This document shows positions 1 to 13,162 of a stretch of 64,000 nucleotides of DNA, one piece after another. Position numbers and translations under genes: made by a program. Under the pieces are notes generated by a model. The model saw only the letters and a list, made by a program, of their open reading frames with translations. It was not told the DNA's origin and did no database searches. Position 1 is the stretch's first letter. Each line of letters opens with the position of its first letter. Source of the DNA: Callaeas wilsoni (taxonomy: Eukaryota; Chordata; Aves; Passeriformes; Callaeidae); the NCBI GenBank assembly GCA_013398955.1, contig VWPU01012740.1, positions 212,501 to 276,500 on the forward strand, read 5' to 3'.

Positions 1-38
1 TTAGATTCTTATGCTAGCTATTGCTCATATGGCTCTGT

Positions 39-74
39 CTTTTTTTTCTTTTTTTTTTTTTTTTCTCTTTTTTT
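39..74. repeat. Poly-T tract
   Basis: A run of T with three C interruptions. Simple low-complexity DNA. Confidence 0.9.
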
Positions 75-139
75 AAACCAAGTAGTAAGCTCCCATGAAG
101 AGGTAACACCTTTCTGACATGGAACCCAGAGCACCTGGC

Positions 140-590
140 ACATTCGTTGCATTCTTCCTTAAGGCTCCTCCCTCAACTCTTTCTCTGCTGTTTTTTTTTC
201 ACAGTAGTCTTGCTTTTCTGTCAGGGCTGCCTTCATATCTCCTCTTACCGCTGTCATTTCTGCCTGTTCATTACTTACTCCTTTCACCTGTTCTGTTTTT
301 ACCCATTTAACTTTTTCTTTAGACTTTCTCTCTTTTTTTTTCCTATTCCTGTCCTCCTGATTGAATGTTCTTCGTGCTGTTAATAGTTTCTCCAGCCTTT
401 CTTTTTACTTTCTTCCTACTTCTCCAGTCCAATTCTTCTTACCTATTTTTCCTCTTTGTTTTCACCATTATCTCATGTTCTAGCTTATTTTTACACAGTT
501 ACTTTATGACTTTCTTTACTTTTTCAGCTCCTTCCCTCTCTATTACTTACCACTCCTAACAGTCATATTTTCTTCCTAGTTTGCAACTTC
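140..590. repeat. Polypyrimidine-rich, strand-asymmetric stretch
   Basis: The + strand is strongly enriched in T and C with few purines for about 450 bases. This explains the three overlapping Phe/Leu/Ser-rich open frames, which I do not regard as genes. Such tracts may be decayed simple repeats. Confidence 0.7.
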
Positions 591-1174
591 TGACCGTGAC
601 CTTCTGACCGATACCAGTTGTTCTGTCTTCCCAAAATGTCTTCCCTGTTTGAAACTTCCCAAAGTCATGAACATGGCACTTTTTTAGTCTTTACAAGGAC
701 TATCCAATTTTGGATAGTTCTCATATCTGTGGTTGAGGAATCACACTGTCCTAACTCACCAGGATGAACAGTGTAGTCCTGAGTGTGTTAACAAAGCTTT
801 CTATTGTAAAAGACTCAAAAGAGTTCTAATTTTTAAAATAACTTTAAGCATATAGTGTAGCATGTCATGGATCAGGCTAAGAGATCCCACTCATCATAGG
901 CAGGAATTATTGTGAACAGAGGATTTCTAAAGAAATAGCAAACTGTTTTTAAATGTAGAATATCTATTTTAAGACTTTGTGCCATTTACTATAGCTTGGA
1001 GTTTTGGCAAATTAGAATTCCTGTTCTTCATTTAAACACATTCTGAGATTTGCGTAGAGCAATTTGAATGTAAAAAATGTGCCTGCTAAAACAGTCTGTG
1101 GAAATAAGACAGTATGTTAATCCTTGCAACCAGCACCTGGATTCTAAAAATTGGTCACAATTAGAGTTGTGCTA

Positions 1175-1375
1175 GCCTCATACGTACGGGCGCCTGGCTG
1201 GGCTGCTCACACACAGCTCACATGCTTGGATTTGAGCTGCCCTCCAAGCTGCCAGTAACTCTCCAGGAGGGCGTGGTGTCCGGTGCCTCCTCTGGCCTTT
1301 CTGACCCAGGTGGACCTCTCAGATAGCCTTCAGCATCTCAGATACTGCCAGTGGGCAGCGCAGCTGATTCAGTTC
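1175..1375. other. Small GC-rich island of unknown origin in the AT-rich intron
   Basis: About 200 bases with several CpG sites (for example CATACGTACGGGCGCC at 1180-1195) stand out from the surrounding AT-rich DNA. One frame is open for about 27 codons but resembles no family I know. It could be an old insertion, a regulatory element or a small exon. Confidence 0.4.
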
Positions 1376-2653
1376 TGTTTGTCTGCATGCAAAATAATGT
1401 TACGTATTTCTTCTAATATATTAGAATTTAGCTTAAGTTAGAAGCAGAAAATCAGCAGCAATCTTGTTTGGATTCTGTTAAGGCTTTGTAGAACAATTAA
1501 ATAGTAAGTGCCTGCAAGCAGTTACATCCTCTAACTGTCTGCCATTCTCCCATACATGCAATACCATGTTGGCCATCCTGTGATTTTGACTCTTTATGTC
1601 CTACTGCAAATTGTCCACAAAAAACCTACTTTTAGTATTTATTTCTAAATCCTGTTTGTTAATGGACAGTATCTGCCTGGCAAAACTGAATTGCTGCTAA
1701 TGCTGATCTAGATAACACATGAAAACAGGAGGAAGGACTTGATCTGCTACAGCTAATTATGCCACTGCAAAAATCTGCCAGAGGTGAAAGCCAGACAATT
1801 GTGAGTTTTATTAGCACTCACGGATCTGTGTTTATGCTGTGTCGTCTCACGTAGGTCAGGGCATTCCATGCTCAAGAGCTGGGAGCTAGACCAGTAAGTG
1901 TTCCTCATTTTCCTGCCCTCACTACTGGGAGGAACATCTACTGAGGGAAAGGGAAATTTACTGTCAGTTAGACTGGGACCATAAGTGATAGAATCTCCTT
2001 CTTCTTTAAAATGTAATCCCATAAGGGTATTTTAAATAGTTGCCAGGTTGATTGAGGTATCACTGATTGCTCCATGATAGTTGAAAGTCTGTCTGTGCTT
2101 CCATTATAAACTTTCTGAACAGGGAAGAATTAATGACCTGGCTATTAAAAGTATTTTTGGCCTAAATCTTACTTATGAAATCCTCAGCTACAAGCAAAAA
2201 CATTTATAGAATGCTTTTCAATTTTTTTTTTCTGCAACCAATTTCTCTGGAATTTGGATGCTAAAATAGGAAAAGTAATATTTTATATTTGTACCGGCTT
2301 TTCTTTCTCTGAATGTTGTGGGAAGAGGTGAAGGATGAGGGGATAGTTAACTGTAAATGTGGAAATTATGATGTAAATGTGCACTTAGGAGTTTTTTTTA
2401 ATTTTATTTTGGTGAGTTTGAGGGACAGGCTGTTGCCTGTTAAGTATGTATCTATGAATGTCTTTTATGAATATCCCTTCCTTCTTCCCCAAATCTGCTG
2501 CTTCATTTGCAAATTTTTTTAACAAAATTTTATTAAGCTTTCTCATAGAGCTCTGTATTAGCAGTGTTGTATTAACATGATGCTTTCTAATAAGTATCAA
2601 GCAATTTCTCAATGTGCAGTTCTGTGTCAGAGATTTCTATTACTAATATCTTC

Positions 2654-2764
2654 AGGCAACTTCATTTCAATCCATGTTGTGCTTCGAGGATCTGTCGAAG
2701 TGCACTTCAATGCATCTGAAAACATCCTCAAAATAGAACAACATGGATTGAAATTGAGGGGCCT
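2654..2764. repeat. Foldback with a perfect 17-bp outer stem
   Basis: Bases 2664-2680 (ATTTCAATCCATGTTGT) are the exact reverse complement of 2738-2754. The pairing continues outward with bulges to AGGC 2654-2657 and GCCT 2761-2764. Inside lie GAGGAT 2686-2691 pairing with ATCCTC 2724-2729, a local stem CTTCGA/TCGAAG (2682-2687 and 2695-2700), and the palindrome GAAGTGCACTTC at 2697-2708. The size resembles a microRNA precursor or a tiny foldback element. The function is unknown. Confidence 0.7.
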
Positions 2765-5469
2765 GGAAGAAAACCAGAGGGGACAATAACAGCTTAGTAA
2801 AAGTCTTATTTTTCTCTGGTCTCGCTTTCTTTTTTATACCACTATTAAACATAGGAAGTTGAACAACAATTAAATACTGTGGCTTGCTGTAGCAGTGTGA
2901 CAATCTCCCTGGAAGAAATAGCATTCACAAGTCTGAAGGATAAACTGATGGTTGTTTCTGAACCTATGTGACTGTACTCATATGGTGCCCAGATTTCAAA
3001 GGGTGAAACTGGAAGTGCTCTTGCTGATTTTTAAGCCCCCCGTCTGCATATACAAACCCCCTTTTTTTTTTTTATTGAGCAAAATTAGTGTTTGTTAGTG
3101 TATTAAATGGAGATGCAGGATAGGAGTTTCTCGGCAGTGTACCTGTTACAGACTAGCTTTCAGTTTTCATGTACTCTTTCTCTTATGAGGCTACACAAAA
3201 GAATAAAAAGCTGCTTTCTTTCTCATTTTTCCTGCAAAATGTAAGATGAGTAGCAGTGATGGTTACTTCCAAAGAAAGAATCATTTTAAGTGATTTTCCA
3301 TTAGAAAATGAAAGTTTGTAGAGGACAATAGATAAATATTCTTGTCAAAAACTGACAAAAATGTTTGCTGTGAAACGTGTTTGTTATTAAACACAAATTA
3401 ACAGTAATATCTTTGAAAGTATGTGTGTGGCATTTAATTCGGCATTTATGGTCAAAATTCTGTGCATGAATGTACTATTGCTGAGCTGGGTGGCAGTAGG
3501 TGCCCTCATAGACAGTTTCGTAGATAAAAGATGATCAGGGTTCAAGTCTGGGATCATTCTGTAGGCATGGGGGCTGCATTATTTCCCTAAACCAAAGATT
3601 TCTAGTTAGTTTGTGCATTTCAGAGGAAAAGTTCTGAAAATAAACTATTAGTGTAATTGATAACATGATATCTGGCTCAATTGCAAGAGAATTTGAAAGA
3701 CAACTTGAGGGAACTGATAATGCAATCACCACAGAGAGACACTGATACCTAGTGATTTTAGTTATTTATCATGTATGTATGTAACTACATATGCATGACA
3801 ATTAGGATAACAGTTTATGTAATTTAAGGATATAAGTGTGGTCAGAGTAGTTGTTTCACTTGTGATCAAAGTACATGAGAAAAAGGAGGAATGTACTATT
3901 TACTAATATGTACTCAAGACAGAAATCCATTTTGTTTTAGCAAGTAGGTCTGTTTAAAAGGGGCAGGAGAACAGTCTACATATTAATAAAGTCCAATCAC
4001 ATATTAAAAAATTTGATTTAAAAACTTGTTAGTATTTTATTACTTTTTCTGTATGTTTGGCCAGATTTACCTAATGGAAAGTCCCTTTATACTGTTTGGT
4101 TATTCCGGTGGCATGTAGTTAAACAGTCCCTGAATAATGCTGGTGTGTAAGAGGGGCCCTCACTTTTCAGAGTGCCCACATACTGTAAGTTGTACTGTCT
4201 TTCAGTCGGTGTAGGAGCAAGGCAAAGGACACTTTCCTCCTCATTCACCAGAGTGCAACCCTAAATACTGCATTTTAAATTAAAGAAGTAGATCACTGAT
4301 GCTCTATTTTTTTCTGTATTAAATACAGCAAAAGAAGTAGAGAGAATATGGCCTGCTTTGTCCCTGAATGTTTTCAGGTTGTGAGTGGAACAGAAGATGC
4401 TAATATCTTCAGTAGGTAAAAACTTCGGGCAACTTTTTTTAAATGTACCTAGGAAATCTGCTTCCAAGTAGTGTAAAATACAGTGTACTGAAATTTTCAC
4501 TTCAGGCCAAAAGTTATGCCTTGCAAGTTTATTTTAAGTAGAGTAGCCTTTGCCAGTATCAGCTGAACAGATTTACTGGTGGAGGTGGCTTGTGAGTGAT
4601 TCCATACAGTGAAGTGTCTAACTGGAAGAACTAGAACCTACATTAGGTACTACTTAGCCATCTTTCACTAAAGAAGGATTTAAAACCCATTTTCAGATCT
4701 GGTGGATGTTCATTAGGTATTCATATTGACACATAGATGTTTAGAAGTCCCTTTTTAATTCAAGATCAAATTTGGCTCTGCGAACTACAGTTTACAGGTA
4801 AGAAAACTCTTGAAAAATATTCTGTTGTTCATTACTAAGAGGGGAAAAAAGTAATTTTGTAAAGCTGTGATTTTGTTATAAACCAGAACTTAAAGCCTGA
4901 GTGACAGTTCAAAAGATTTCAGTTTTATTGTTGTGTGAAGCTTGCCTCTAACCATCCCAAAACCGGAACATAGACTCCACAGCCCAGCTTTGCCTGAAGA
5001 GATACAGTCTTGAATTTGTGGATTCCAAAGGGTTTCTTTGCCTTCTATATTCTTCCGTTGTCTTTCAGCCAAGCTCAAGAAGACCAAACTTAACTTTCTT
5101 AATATCATGTCTGAGGTAGAAATTTAGAAAATCACCACAAAAAAGAAGGAAGCTGACTCAAGAAACTTGATGTACCTTCATCATGACATCAGAAAAAAGA
5201 GAAGAAAAAAACCCATAAAGTCATTCTTTGCCCTGAAGCTGAGTTTATTTAAGTATAATGCACTATCATGTTATCATTGTTAAACTTTCAAAACCAGGAA
5301 TTGCAAAAGTTGAAGTCATTCAGTTTACAACATAAGCTTCGTGCTGTTGCTTGAGTCTGTAGTTTAATCGTATGCGTGTAAATTTTGGTATGCAAAATTC
5401 ACATCCTTAAGGATTTTTTTTCCAGTTAAGATATAAAGAAAAAGTAACCAGCAGTTACAGACAGAAGTT

Positions 5470-5525
5470 GTAGAATATCCTGAGTTGGAAGAGATCCGCA
5501 AGGATCATCAAGTCCATCTCTTAAG
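5470..5525 (-). mobile_element. CR1 LINE 3'-end fragment (minus orientation)
   Basis: The segment reads TAGAATATCCTGAGTTGGAA, then GAGATCC, then AAGGATCATCAAGTCCA. This is the reverse complement of the well-known 3' terminus of avian CR1-Y/X type LINEs, with a few substitutions. It is a severely 5'-truncated, dead copy. CR1 copies are the typical interspersed repeat of bird genomes and support the host assignment. Confidence 0.85.
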
Positions 5526-8500
5526 TGAAATCAGCATGCATGAGATCTGAAGTGGATCAGAAATCAAGTCCTGAGGCAAATAGAACTGAGGAGAGAAAAT
5601 GAGTTTTAACAACTGTTAATACTGACTGTAAGAGATCTTCTTCAAAGCCATGTTTTTAAGGGTAGTTTTGAGCAGGCCAAACCATGAGCTGCATTCTAAA
5701 ACTGAATTGAGTCTTAATCATCCCAAGTTTCTCTTTTGTCTTGAAAAGGGCTAAATTTAAGTCAGAATACCACTGGCTATGAATATCATAATTTCCCATT
5801 GTGAAATTTGTTTATTGATGAATGAAATGTTAAGTCTTCAGTGCACAATATTTCATTCTGTTTTTTTTTTCTCAGTTCCCACCTATGGAGAGATATTAAT
5901 GTTTTGAACGATTTTTTTTCCTTTTTGTGCCATGATTTCTTCTGTTTTCTGCTTTTCAGAAAGCATGTGTTGTTTATTTGTGAGAGACTAAGTGTTGTAA
6001 AAGGATTACCTTGTTAATTGGTTTTTTCTAGTGCAGTTTCTTAAAATTCCAATGTTTAGATAGGTGCTAATGTTTTTGCTTTGAAAGTCTCCATGTTTAC
6101 TGCCACAATAAGGAGACAAGTCATTTTATAATCTTAATGTTTTCTATCTGTGGAAAAATTTCCTTTGTACATCTGTTTTGATACATTTCCCATGCATTGG
6201 TCTTCATTTTGCGCATTTTCTAATCTGCAACAGTCCAAATTCCCTTTCAGTCCTACAATATAATGTATGAACATGATTACAGATATTGTGTTGCAGGAAG
6301 GGTGTTCCTTTTGTAAGTGTCATGATGGTTATTCCTGATATTTGAGCAGAAAAAAAATTTTATACAATAAATTTTGCTTCATAAAAGGCTTTAGAATTTC
6401 ATTAGTTTGGCTATGGAGTCTACAGAGAGGTGAATTTCAGTCATTCAGCTCTGTTTTCTAACCTTTCTTTACAGTCTTAAATGTGGGTGTATTTTTAAGC
6501 GTACATAGTGTATATACATGCAAATTTCCAATCCTGCTGCATCTGAATTACATTTTGATTTTAGTTGTTTGTTTTGTTTGGTTTTTTTTTTTAATAATGA
6601 TGGTTTTCTACTCTATTGATTTCACATGATGAAAAAATAGCTGGCATGGATTTTATCAGACTTTCCAGTGAGCATCACCAGACAGGGGCCAGGCACAGAA
6701 AATCACAAACATGAAGAAAAATTAGAAAATGAAAACAGGTTATAATTGAAACCGGACTATCAAACTTCTTGACAAACAGACACTAGGTTATAATATAGCA
6801 GTTTATTCAGGAGCCAGATGGCAAGAAAACCTTTTTATGCTATGTGATGGGACATACCTTCCAAACAAAATTATCCTGTAGAGTGCAGTTTGGATAGCCA
6901 GATTTCAGTCTTCTCTTAAGCTTTGTGTGAGCTTTACCTAGCCTGCAAGTGACTATTTTTTTTAAGCAAGTAAAAAAATTAAAAAGGGGCGGGGCTACAC
7001 AAGGGTATTCTGTCTGTAATCAGCTGTGGTGGTCTCAGACAAAATGTCCTAGAAAGCATGTATTTACAGGTGCCATTGCTAGCTAAATAGAAGGTAATCA
7101 CAGAAAAGGAAAGATGGAAAGAACCTCAGAGAATCCTTCAGATGCACTGGAGTTCATGCATCCCATTTTTGGTTTGTTTCATTCCTTTGTTGAAACTCTT
7201 TTCTACAGTTCATCTCAGACTAGAGCTGACGTATTTCTCTTTTCCTTTGCTTCACTTTCTAATGAAGTATCAGAATTATCTCCTCACTGTACAGTGAATT
7301 TGATTGCTTGTGTTTATTTAATCTCTCTCCACCCTCTCCATGTTTTCTCCTTACTCTTCATGATCATATAATGTACAGTGTGTAGTTAAATTGGTGTAAA
7401 CCTAATTTAAAGCAAGTGAAGTGCACCTGTGTTCCAGGATTAGTTCTAGTGCACCTGGATACAGTTCACTGTAACTAGGTGAATTGAGATATAAAACTTT
7501 CTGATAAAGACAAGCCCATAGCAAGAGACTAATCCTTTGAGTATTTAAGTAAAAATTCTAAATTCAGCTTCAGCATTCTTTCTCATATTGCATTTCTTCT
7601 AGTCCCTTATACCTCTTTCCTTCAAGAAAAATACTGGTTTTCAGATTCAAATTTTTACTTCACCTCTTTTTTCTCATTTTCTCCCTTTTTCCCTTCCCTC
7701 TCTCTTTAAAAGCAAGTCCAAAGAGGAGGTTGGTCTAGTAGTTCATATTTTATGCCTTAGTCTGTGACTTTGTTCTTTGGGTACCAAAGCAAGTTGTTCT
7801 GTACAAATTAAATTGGTAGAATCTGGTTTTAAAGTGGAACAACTCAAGAATTTCTTCCTTTACAAGCAGGGGGTTTTTTTTCTTACGCAGCATTTTTTCC
7901 AAGTGCACAAAATTGTAGTATATAAATTTATTAAGTTTTGTTAATATTCTCAGTAGTTACTAGATAAAATTGCTAGACATAGCTTTGTATTTGTTTTCTT
8001 TGGTTCTCCTTGATTGATTTTAGTTGAAATTTCAAATACTTTAATGATTATTTGTTCATCTATTCTAATATTAGGAGGTCAAACTCATAGCTGAAACAGT
8101 AATTTTCACCTCTTACTTGCAAATAATTCTTCCCCTCTAAAATACATAAAATAAACTTGAGACTGATTCAGAACCTTGAAACCGAAGCTCTTAAATTTCC
8201 AAGACTCAGAATTTGTATGTACATCCAAATTTCATAAATTACACCTATTTCCATTAGATGGTAAAATCAGGAAGGAAAAAATACTCTATTTAAACATTCA
8301 CTGATTGCGTAATTCAGTCCCTATTCTGTGTCTGTAACTAATCCTAGATCAAAACATTTTGAACAATTTACATGTAAACATGAACAGGAAAATATTGCTT
8401 CAGCACTCTTCCAGCCATTTATTCCGGTCATCCTTTAAATGAGTAATAGGTTTTAAAAATATTAAAAATGGTTAGCTGGTTGTTCCAGCCACACATCCTT

Positions 8501-10129
8501 CCCAAAATTCATTTCAATCTAGCTAGTAATCATGAGTTGAGTTTGGATTTGTTTTGGGGCTTTGTTCTTCTATTTTACCTATTGATGGAATGAGAAAAGG
8601 GGAGGTTACATGACATAAGCAGTGACCACGGAGCGAGTAAGTGTCAAAGCTAAGAACTACTTGAGCTGCTTTCTTTTACCTCTTGCACCAAGCAAGGCCG
8701 CAAAGGTTTGGCATCATAACTGATGGAAGTGATTGCTTTTGCTTTTTTTTGCCTTTTTTTTTTTTTTTTAACTCAATCCAGGTTGTAATGTAAGTATGTG
8801 GCATATAATAGTTGTTTTTTGCATTCATGTTCAGATTCATTGTGGTCTTTCAAACAGTGTTTACATTAATCGGTGAAAGAGCAAAACATCATGGACTTTT
8901 AAAATAGAAATATTAGGCAATAAATAGTATAGCTGAAAAATCAATAATAAAATGTAGGTGGCTTTTACTGCTAATTTAATTAAGTTTGTATCATGTGTAA
9001 AATTGCATATAGACACATAGGTAGAGCTGCTTACTCGTATTGAAATGTAACTCTCATATACCATTTGAAAACGAGCTGACATGAAACTTGCTATAAAAAA
9101 TGAAATATTCTAAGATATCCAATATATCTGTGAATAAATGAGATGTGCAGAAATAAAAAGGGAAAAAACAACTTCAAGTTGTCTAAAGAATTACATGAAG
9201 ATAATAGAGAGTTTTTTGGGTTTTGCCTTATTGATTATTCCCAGAACTTAAGGTTTCACAGTTAGATTGACAACTGAGTTATTTGCCCATACCTAGTGAC
9301 TGACAACAGATAATGGAAAGGCTTTTACCATGATATAACAGCAGAGAATAATTTCTAATTTACTACTATAGTTCTCATCAAAAGTACCCCAGCAAAAACA
9401 GTAGATTTATCACTTCAATTACTGGAATTTCACATTTAGTTTAAAGAGACATGTTTCTATAATGTGACAGGCTTTACAGATTCTGAACTTCTTCAGACAT
9501 TTCAGCTATCAGAGTAATCAGGAAAAGATATAAATGAAAGCAATTGTTTTAGTTTTATAACTTTCAGTGCTGTCTACTGGCAAGAAACGAAACAGGCCAT
9601 AAACTGATGGTCTTTGCCAAGTCTATAAAAGGGGAAAAAAAGGCATTCCATATCAGTCTTTTTACTTTTTTTAAACCAACTGTCTGATGCTGGATAAGAA
9701 TATGTTAAAATAGTGTTCAATTAATACCTACAAATTAACTTTTATGTCTATGTTTTTTAAACTAGCTACCTAGTGATAATAAAATGTTGTTTACCTCAAA
9801 ATATATTGAGCATATTTTTAATACATTTATTCATATCACTTCTGTCCAGCTTTCATGCCTCAAGCTATGAGAGGGAGCCAAAAGATTTTAAAAAAAGACT
9901 AACATAAAAAACAGTGAACAATCATAGGCTTCTGTACTCTAAAAAAAGGCCATGTGAATGATTTTAAAACTGGTTTAAAATATCCTAATGGGTAGTGATT
10001 TCTGCTTTTGGGGAAGATGGGTTGTTCACTGCTTTTTTTGAGGAGCATATCTTTAATTTTTATAATTCACCCCCCACTTCGTTGTTCTCAGCTTGGGAAA
10101 TAGGAAGTGCTACATATAACGGGATGCTA
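5526..10129. other. AT-rich intronic DNA
   Basis: No gene, RNA gene or recognisable transposon. It holds several T-runs (for example 5861-5871, 6581-6592 and 8751-8769) and a small perfect inverted repeat ATTTTAAA/TTTAAAAT at 9961-9981 with a 5-base spacer. Confidence 0.6.
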
Positions 10130-10740
10130 GGGCGCATCTGAAGTCCCGATTTGAATACCCTCAATGTGTCCCAACCTCATGTCAGGGAACACCTGGTCAC
10201 AGACATGCTCCTATGTGCCCCTTTTCATTTGCTTCCCAGATCTCCCTGATTTCTTCTGCAAAGGCAACCTTTGTAAACTAGTGGGGAATTCTGGATTCTC
10301 CCCAAAGTGGGTCCCAGGTCAGAGCACTAAGGAACAAAATGCTGGTGGAAGGTTTGTGTTGTGTTACCCTCCAACTGGTCAGGTTAAATGCAGGAAACAA
10401 ATCTTAGTGGAGTACTGTGCTGTACTTTTCCATTTTATGGCAAGATAAATCAGTGCACCACAGGAGATCCGATCTCTCTCTGGGTTCACTTCAGGAGATT
10501 TGGATCTGTCTCTAGAGAAATAGCCTTTATCCTAACATTATGCTTATTCAGACAGGCATACCAGTTCTCCTCGAAATTTCCCTTTTGCAGACGACCCTTG
10601 GCAATCCCTCCCATTTCTCATCAAATAAAAGGCATTGAAGGAGGCTTTTATGACGGATCCCTACCAGAGAAAGTCAGCACGTTTTCATGTGGGATTCCTA
10701 GTCCTTCTGCAGAGTCATTTCTCTCTTAAATACCATCTTA
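10130..10740. other. GC-richer block with two overlapping open frames, unrecognised
   Basis: Composition rises relative to both flanks. Two + strand frames (10164-10448 and 10388-10729, 94 and 113 codons) overlap, and neither encodes a protein I recognise. An AATAAA is present at 10624-10629. The abrupt change in composition suggests an old insertion such as a solo LTR or a retrotransposon remnant, but I found no terminal repeats or target-site duplication by eye. Confidence 0.3.
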
Positions 10741-13079
10741 CTCAGAGGTGTTCCTGCGTCCTCCTCTCAGACCAGAGAGCAGGAGGGTAGGACTGGGAAT
10801 CAAAAGCACATGGCTTGAGTGCACGCTGCAGAAGACTCGCACTGGTGTGCCAGGTCAGACGTGCTCTGCTGTGTTACCCACACAAAGGTGCTAGAATAGC
10901 AAAGCACCATAATGAAACCACACCAACTAGAGAAAGCAGTAGGGATTTTCCCACAGCTGTTGCAGAATTCATAAATAAGTTCACACAATTACGATATTTG
11001 GTATAAATGAAATGCCATCACACATGGTGCCTCTGAAGGTCTGATGATTGCTAGGGTGCAGCTTGTATCGCAGAGCATACGTTTACTGGCAAAAGGGGAG
11101 ATTATCTATTCTGTCATATGTGAAAGGGAACTTATTTGGGATTTGCTGTCGTAGAGCAGTGTGGTAGTTAAGGCAGCTCTACAATTTTATTGCCTGTTAC
11201 AGCTGAATTTTCAAGAAAGCCTGTGATTTAGATCACAGAAAGGAAGTATCCAAGTGCTATATATGGTGTCAAACGTGCATAAGTGATTGAGCACATCTGT
11301 TTATGAGGTACAATACTTGAGTGATAATGTTTATGAGGAGTTCTATTAGGGTGAATAACATAGCTGCTGGTTAAACGCATGTTTGGATTGTTTTTATATC
11401 CACTGATTTAAAGTAGATCTACATAGATTGGTCACGTATTCCAGATTTGTTTGTTTGTGTGTTTACTCTTAGAGAGGCCAGGGAAGAAGTTTTAATTAGT
11501 TCTATGCCAACGAAATTCTAACCTCTCAACCTTAAGAACAGAGTAAGGGACTGTAAAATCCCAAGATGGCAGCCTCAAATGAACCTGCAGCTCTTCACTG
11601 GTTTATATAGATTCTTCCTTCCAAAATCAAAGGTAGCAGGATTTTGGCACATGATTAGCATTTTATTTATAATATTCATAAAGTAGTATTTCAGACAGCT
11701 TAGCAGCAGAAATGCTAAGCCTAAGTTAAATTTAGGGTAAGTGTTTTCTTAAGAATTTCTTTTTTCCAAATAATTTCATCTCACAGTCATGTAGAATGGC
11801 AGATGTTTGCAAATCTTGGTGTAAAATTGATTGAAATATTTTAAGAAAACTGAAATAATGTCAGTGGCAAAATTTATTTTACCAAGTGCAGATGTAAGAC
11901 ATCAAGTTCTCAGACTGATGGCAGAATTAACAAAAAACACCATCTGGTTCAATAATTATCTGAGAATACCCATATTCTTGGATTTGTTTTAATACCACTT
12001 AGTTCCCAGCTTTATTTTATCAGTGTTTGCACACCAATGAGACTAGATTGTGCAAAATGAAGACTACTTCCATCTGATCATTTTTAAAAAACAACGTGTT
12101 TTTGCATGAATAATGAATCTTTGAATTGTTACTAAACAAGCAAATTATTTGCGTATGTGTCACATCGGTTATCAAGTTTGCACATGTGACAGCTTCAACA
12201 GCCGTCACATAAAATGCATAGAGCTTGTAACCATATGTTTTTGCTTGACAAAAAGCTAAAACTCAAGATCAATTTTCAGTATGGGATGCACAAATTAACA
12301 CTTTAAAATGCTCCACAAATTTGGCAAAATATGCAGAAATAGCACGTTTCTAGATATTAACTGATATCTTTGGATTCGACCTTAAGGTATTCAATCATTT
12401 TGATTAAAAGACTGATTTCTCATAAAACCACAGTGTGTTGGAGGCGCAAAGCCAATGACATTTGAGCATTCATATATTTTCATAAACTTTGAACAATGTC
12501 AGTGAGACACCTCTTCAATCTTGGCCACACAACAGCAGGGTATTCAATCTTTCTTTAGCTTAAGACAGAAAATTTGAATATCAGCACAGGGTTATTAATG
12601 TGACAGTTCACATAGTGTGTACCATGTTGATTCTTAAAAAGCAGATCTGTGGAATGTATGGAGCACTCTGCTTTCTGCTCTTGCTCTTAAAAATCCAACA
12701 GAAAGCCTTAAAATGCATTTTTACAGCTTGATCGTTACACTTTTTAGTAGTAAAACATGAAGAAAATTGACTGCAGTTTTACACCTTGAAAGTTACTGGT
12801 ATTATTTCTGTGATTATATCATCTGTGGTATTTAATATTAAAGATGTACAACAAATCTCATAATGTATTATTTAATTATTTTTGTTTGTAAAAAAATGAC
12901 ATTAGCAAGTGACTAAGCAGCCATGAAGTTAAATATTTAGTTGCTCCACCTCCCCCTTTTTCTTGGCTGACTTAGTGTCTGTCAAAATTTATAGCATTCC
13001 AAATAAATAAATAGACACCCCTCCCCATGCTTATTTCTTTAAATTCAGAGTTTTGAGTAATGTAATGTTGTTCAATGTA

Positions 13080-13162
13080 AGCATGTCATTTTACATTACA
13101 TCATGTTGTAGGTCAGATGCAATGTAACTTTTTATGATGCATTGTAAATGACAAAACATGCT
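13080..13162. repeat. Imperfect AT-rich foldback
   Basis: The left arm 13080-13104 (AGCATGTCATTTTACATTAC then ATCAT) pairs with the right arm 13134-13162 after a one-base gap, a four-base insertion and some mismatches. Both ends carry AGCATG/CATGCT. Within it, GATGCAATGTAA (13116) and GATGCATTGTAA (13136) form a near-direct repeat 20 bases apart. AT-rich DNA makes chance pairing more likely than for the 2654 foldback. Confidence 0.5.

Larger units (their letters stand above)
591..5469. other. AT-rich intronic DNA
   Basis: No exon or RNA gene recognised. It contains a compact GC-richer island at about 1175-1375 and a foldback at 2654-2764. The remainder shows only A- and T-runs. Confidence 0.6.

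Noticed and set aside
119..559. Three hydrophobic open frames that look like small membrane proteins
   Set aside because: They arise from a polypyrimidine-rich stretch, which encodes Phe, Leu, Ser and Pro in any frame.
10624..10629. AATAAA considered as the end of an intronic transcript
   Set aside because: AATAAA is frequent in AT-rich DNA, and no exon leads into it. Kept only as a note on the GC-richer block.
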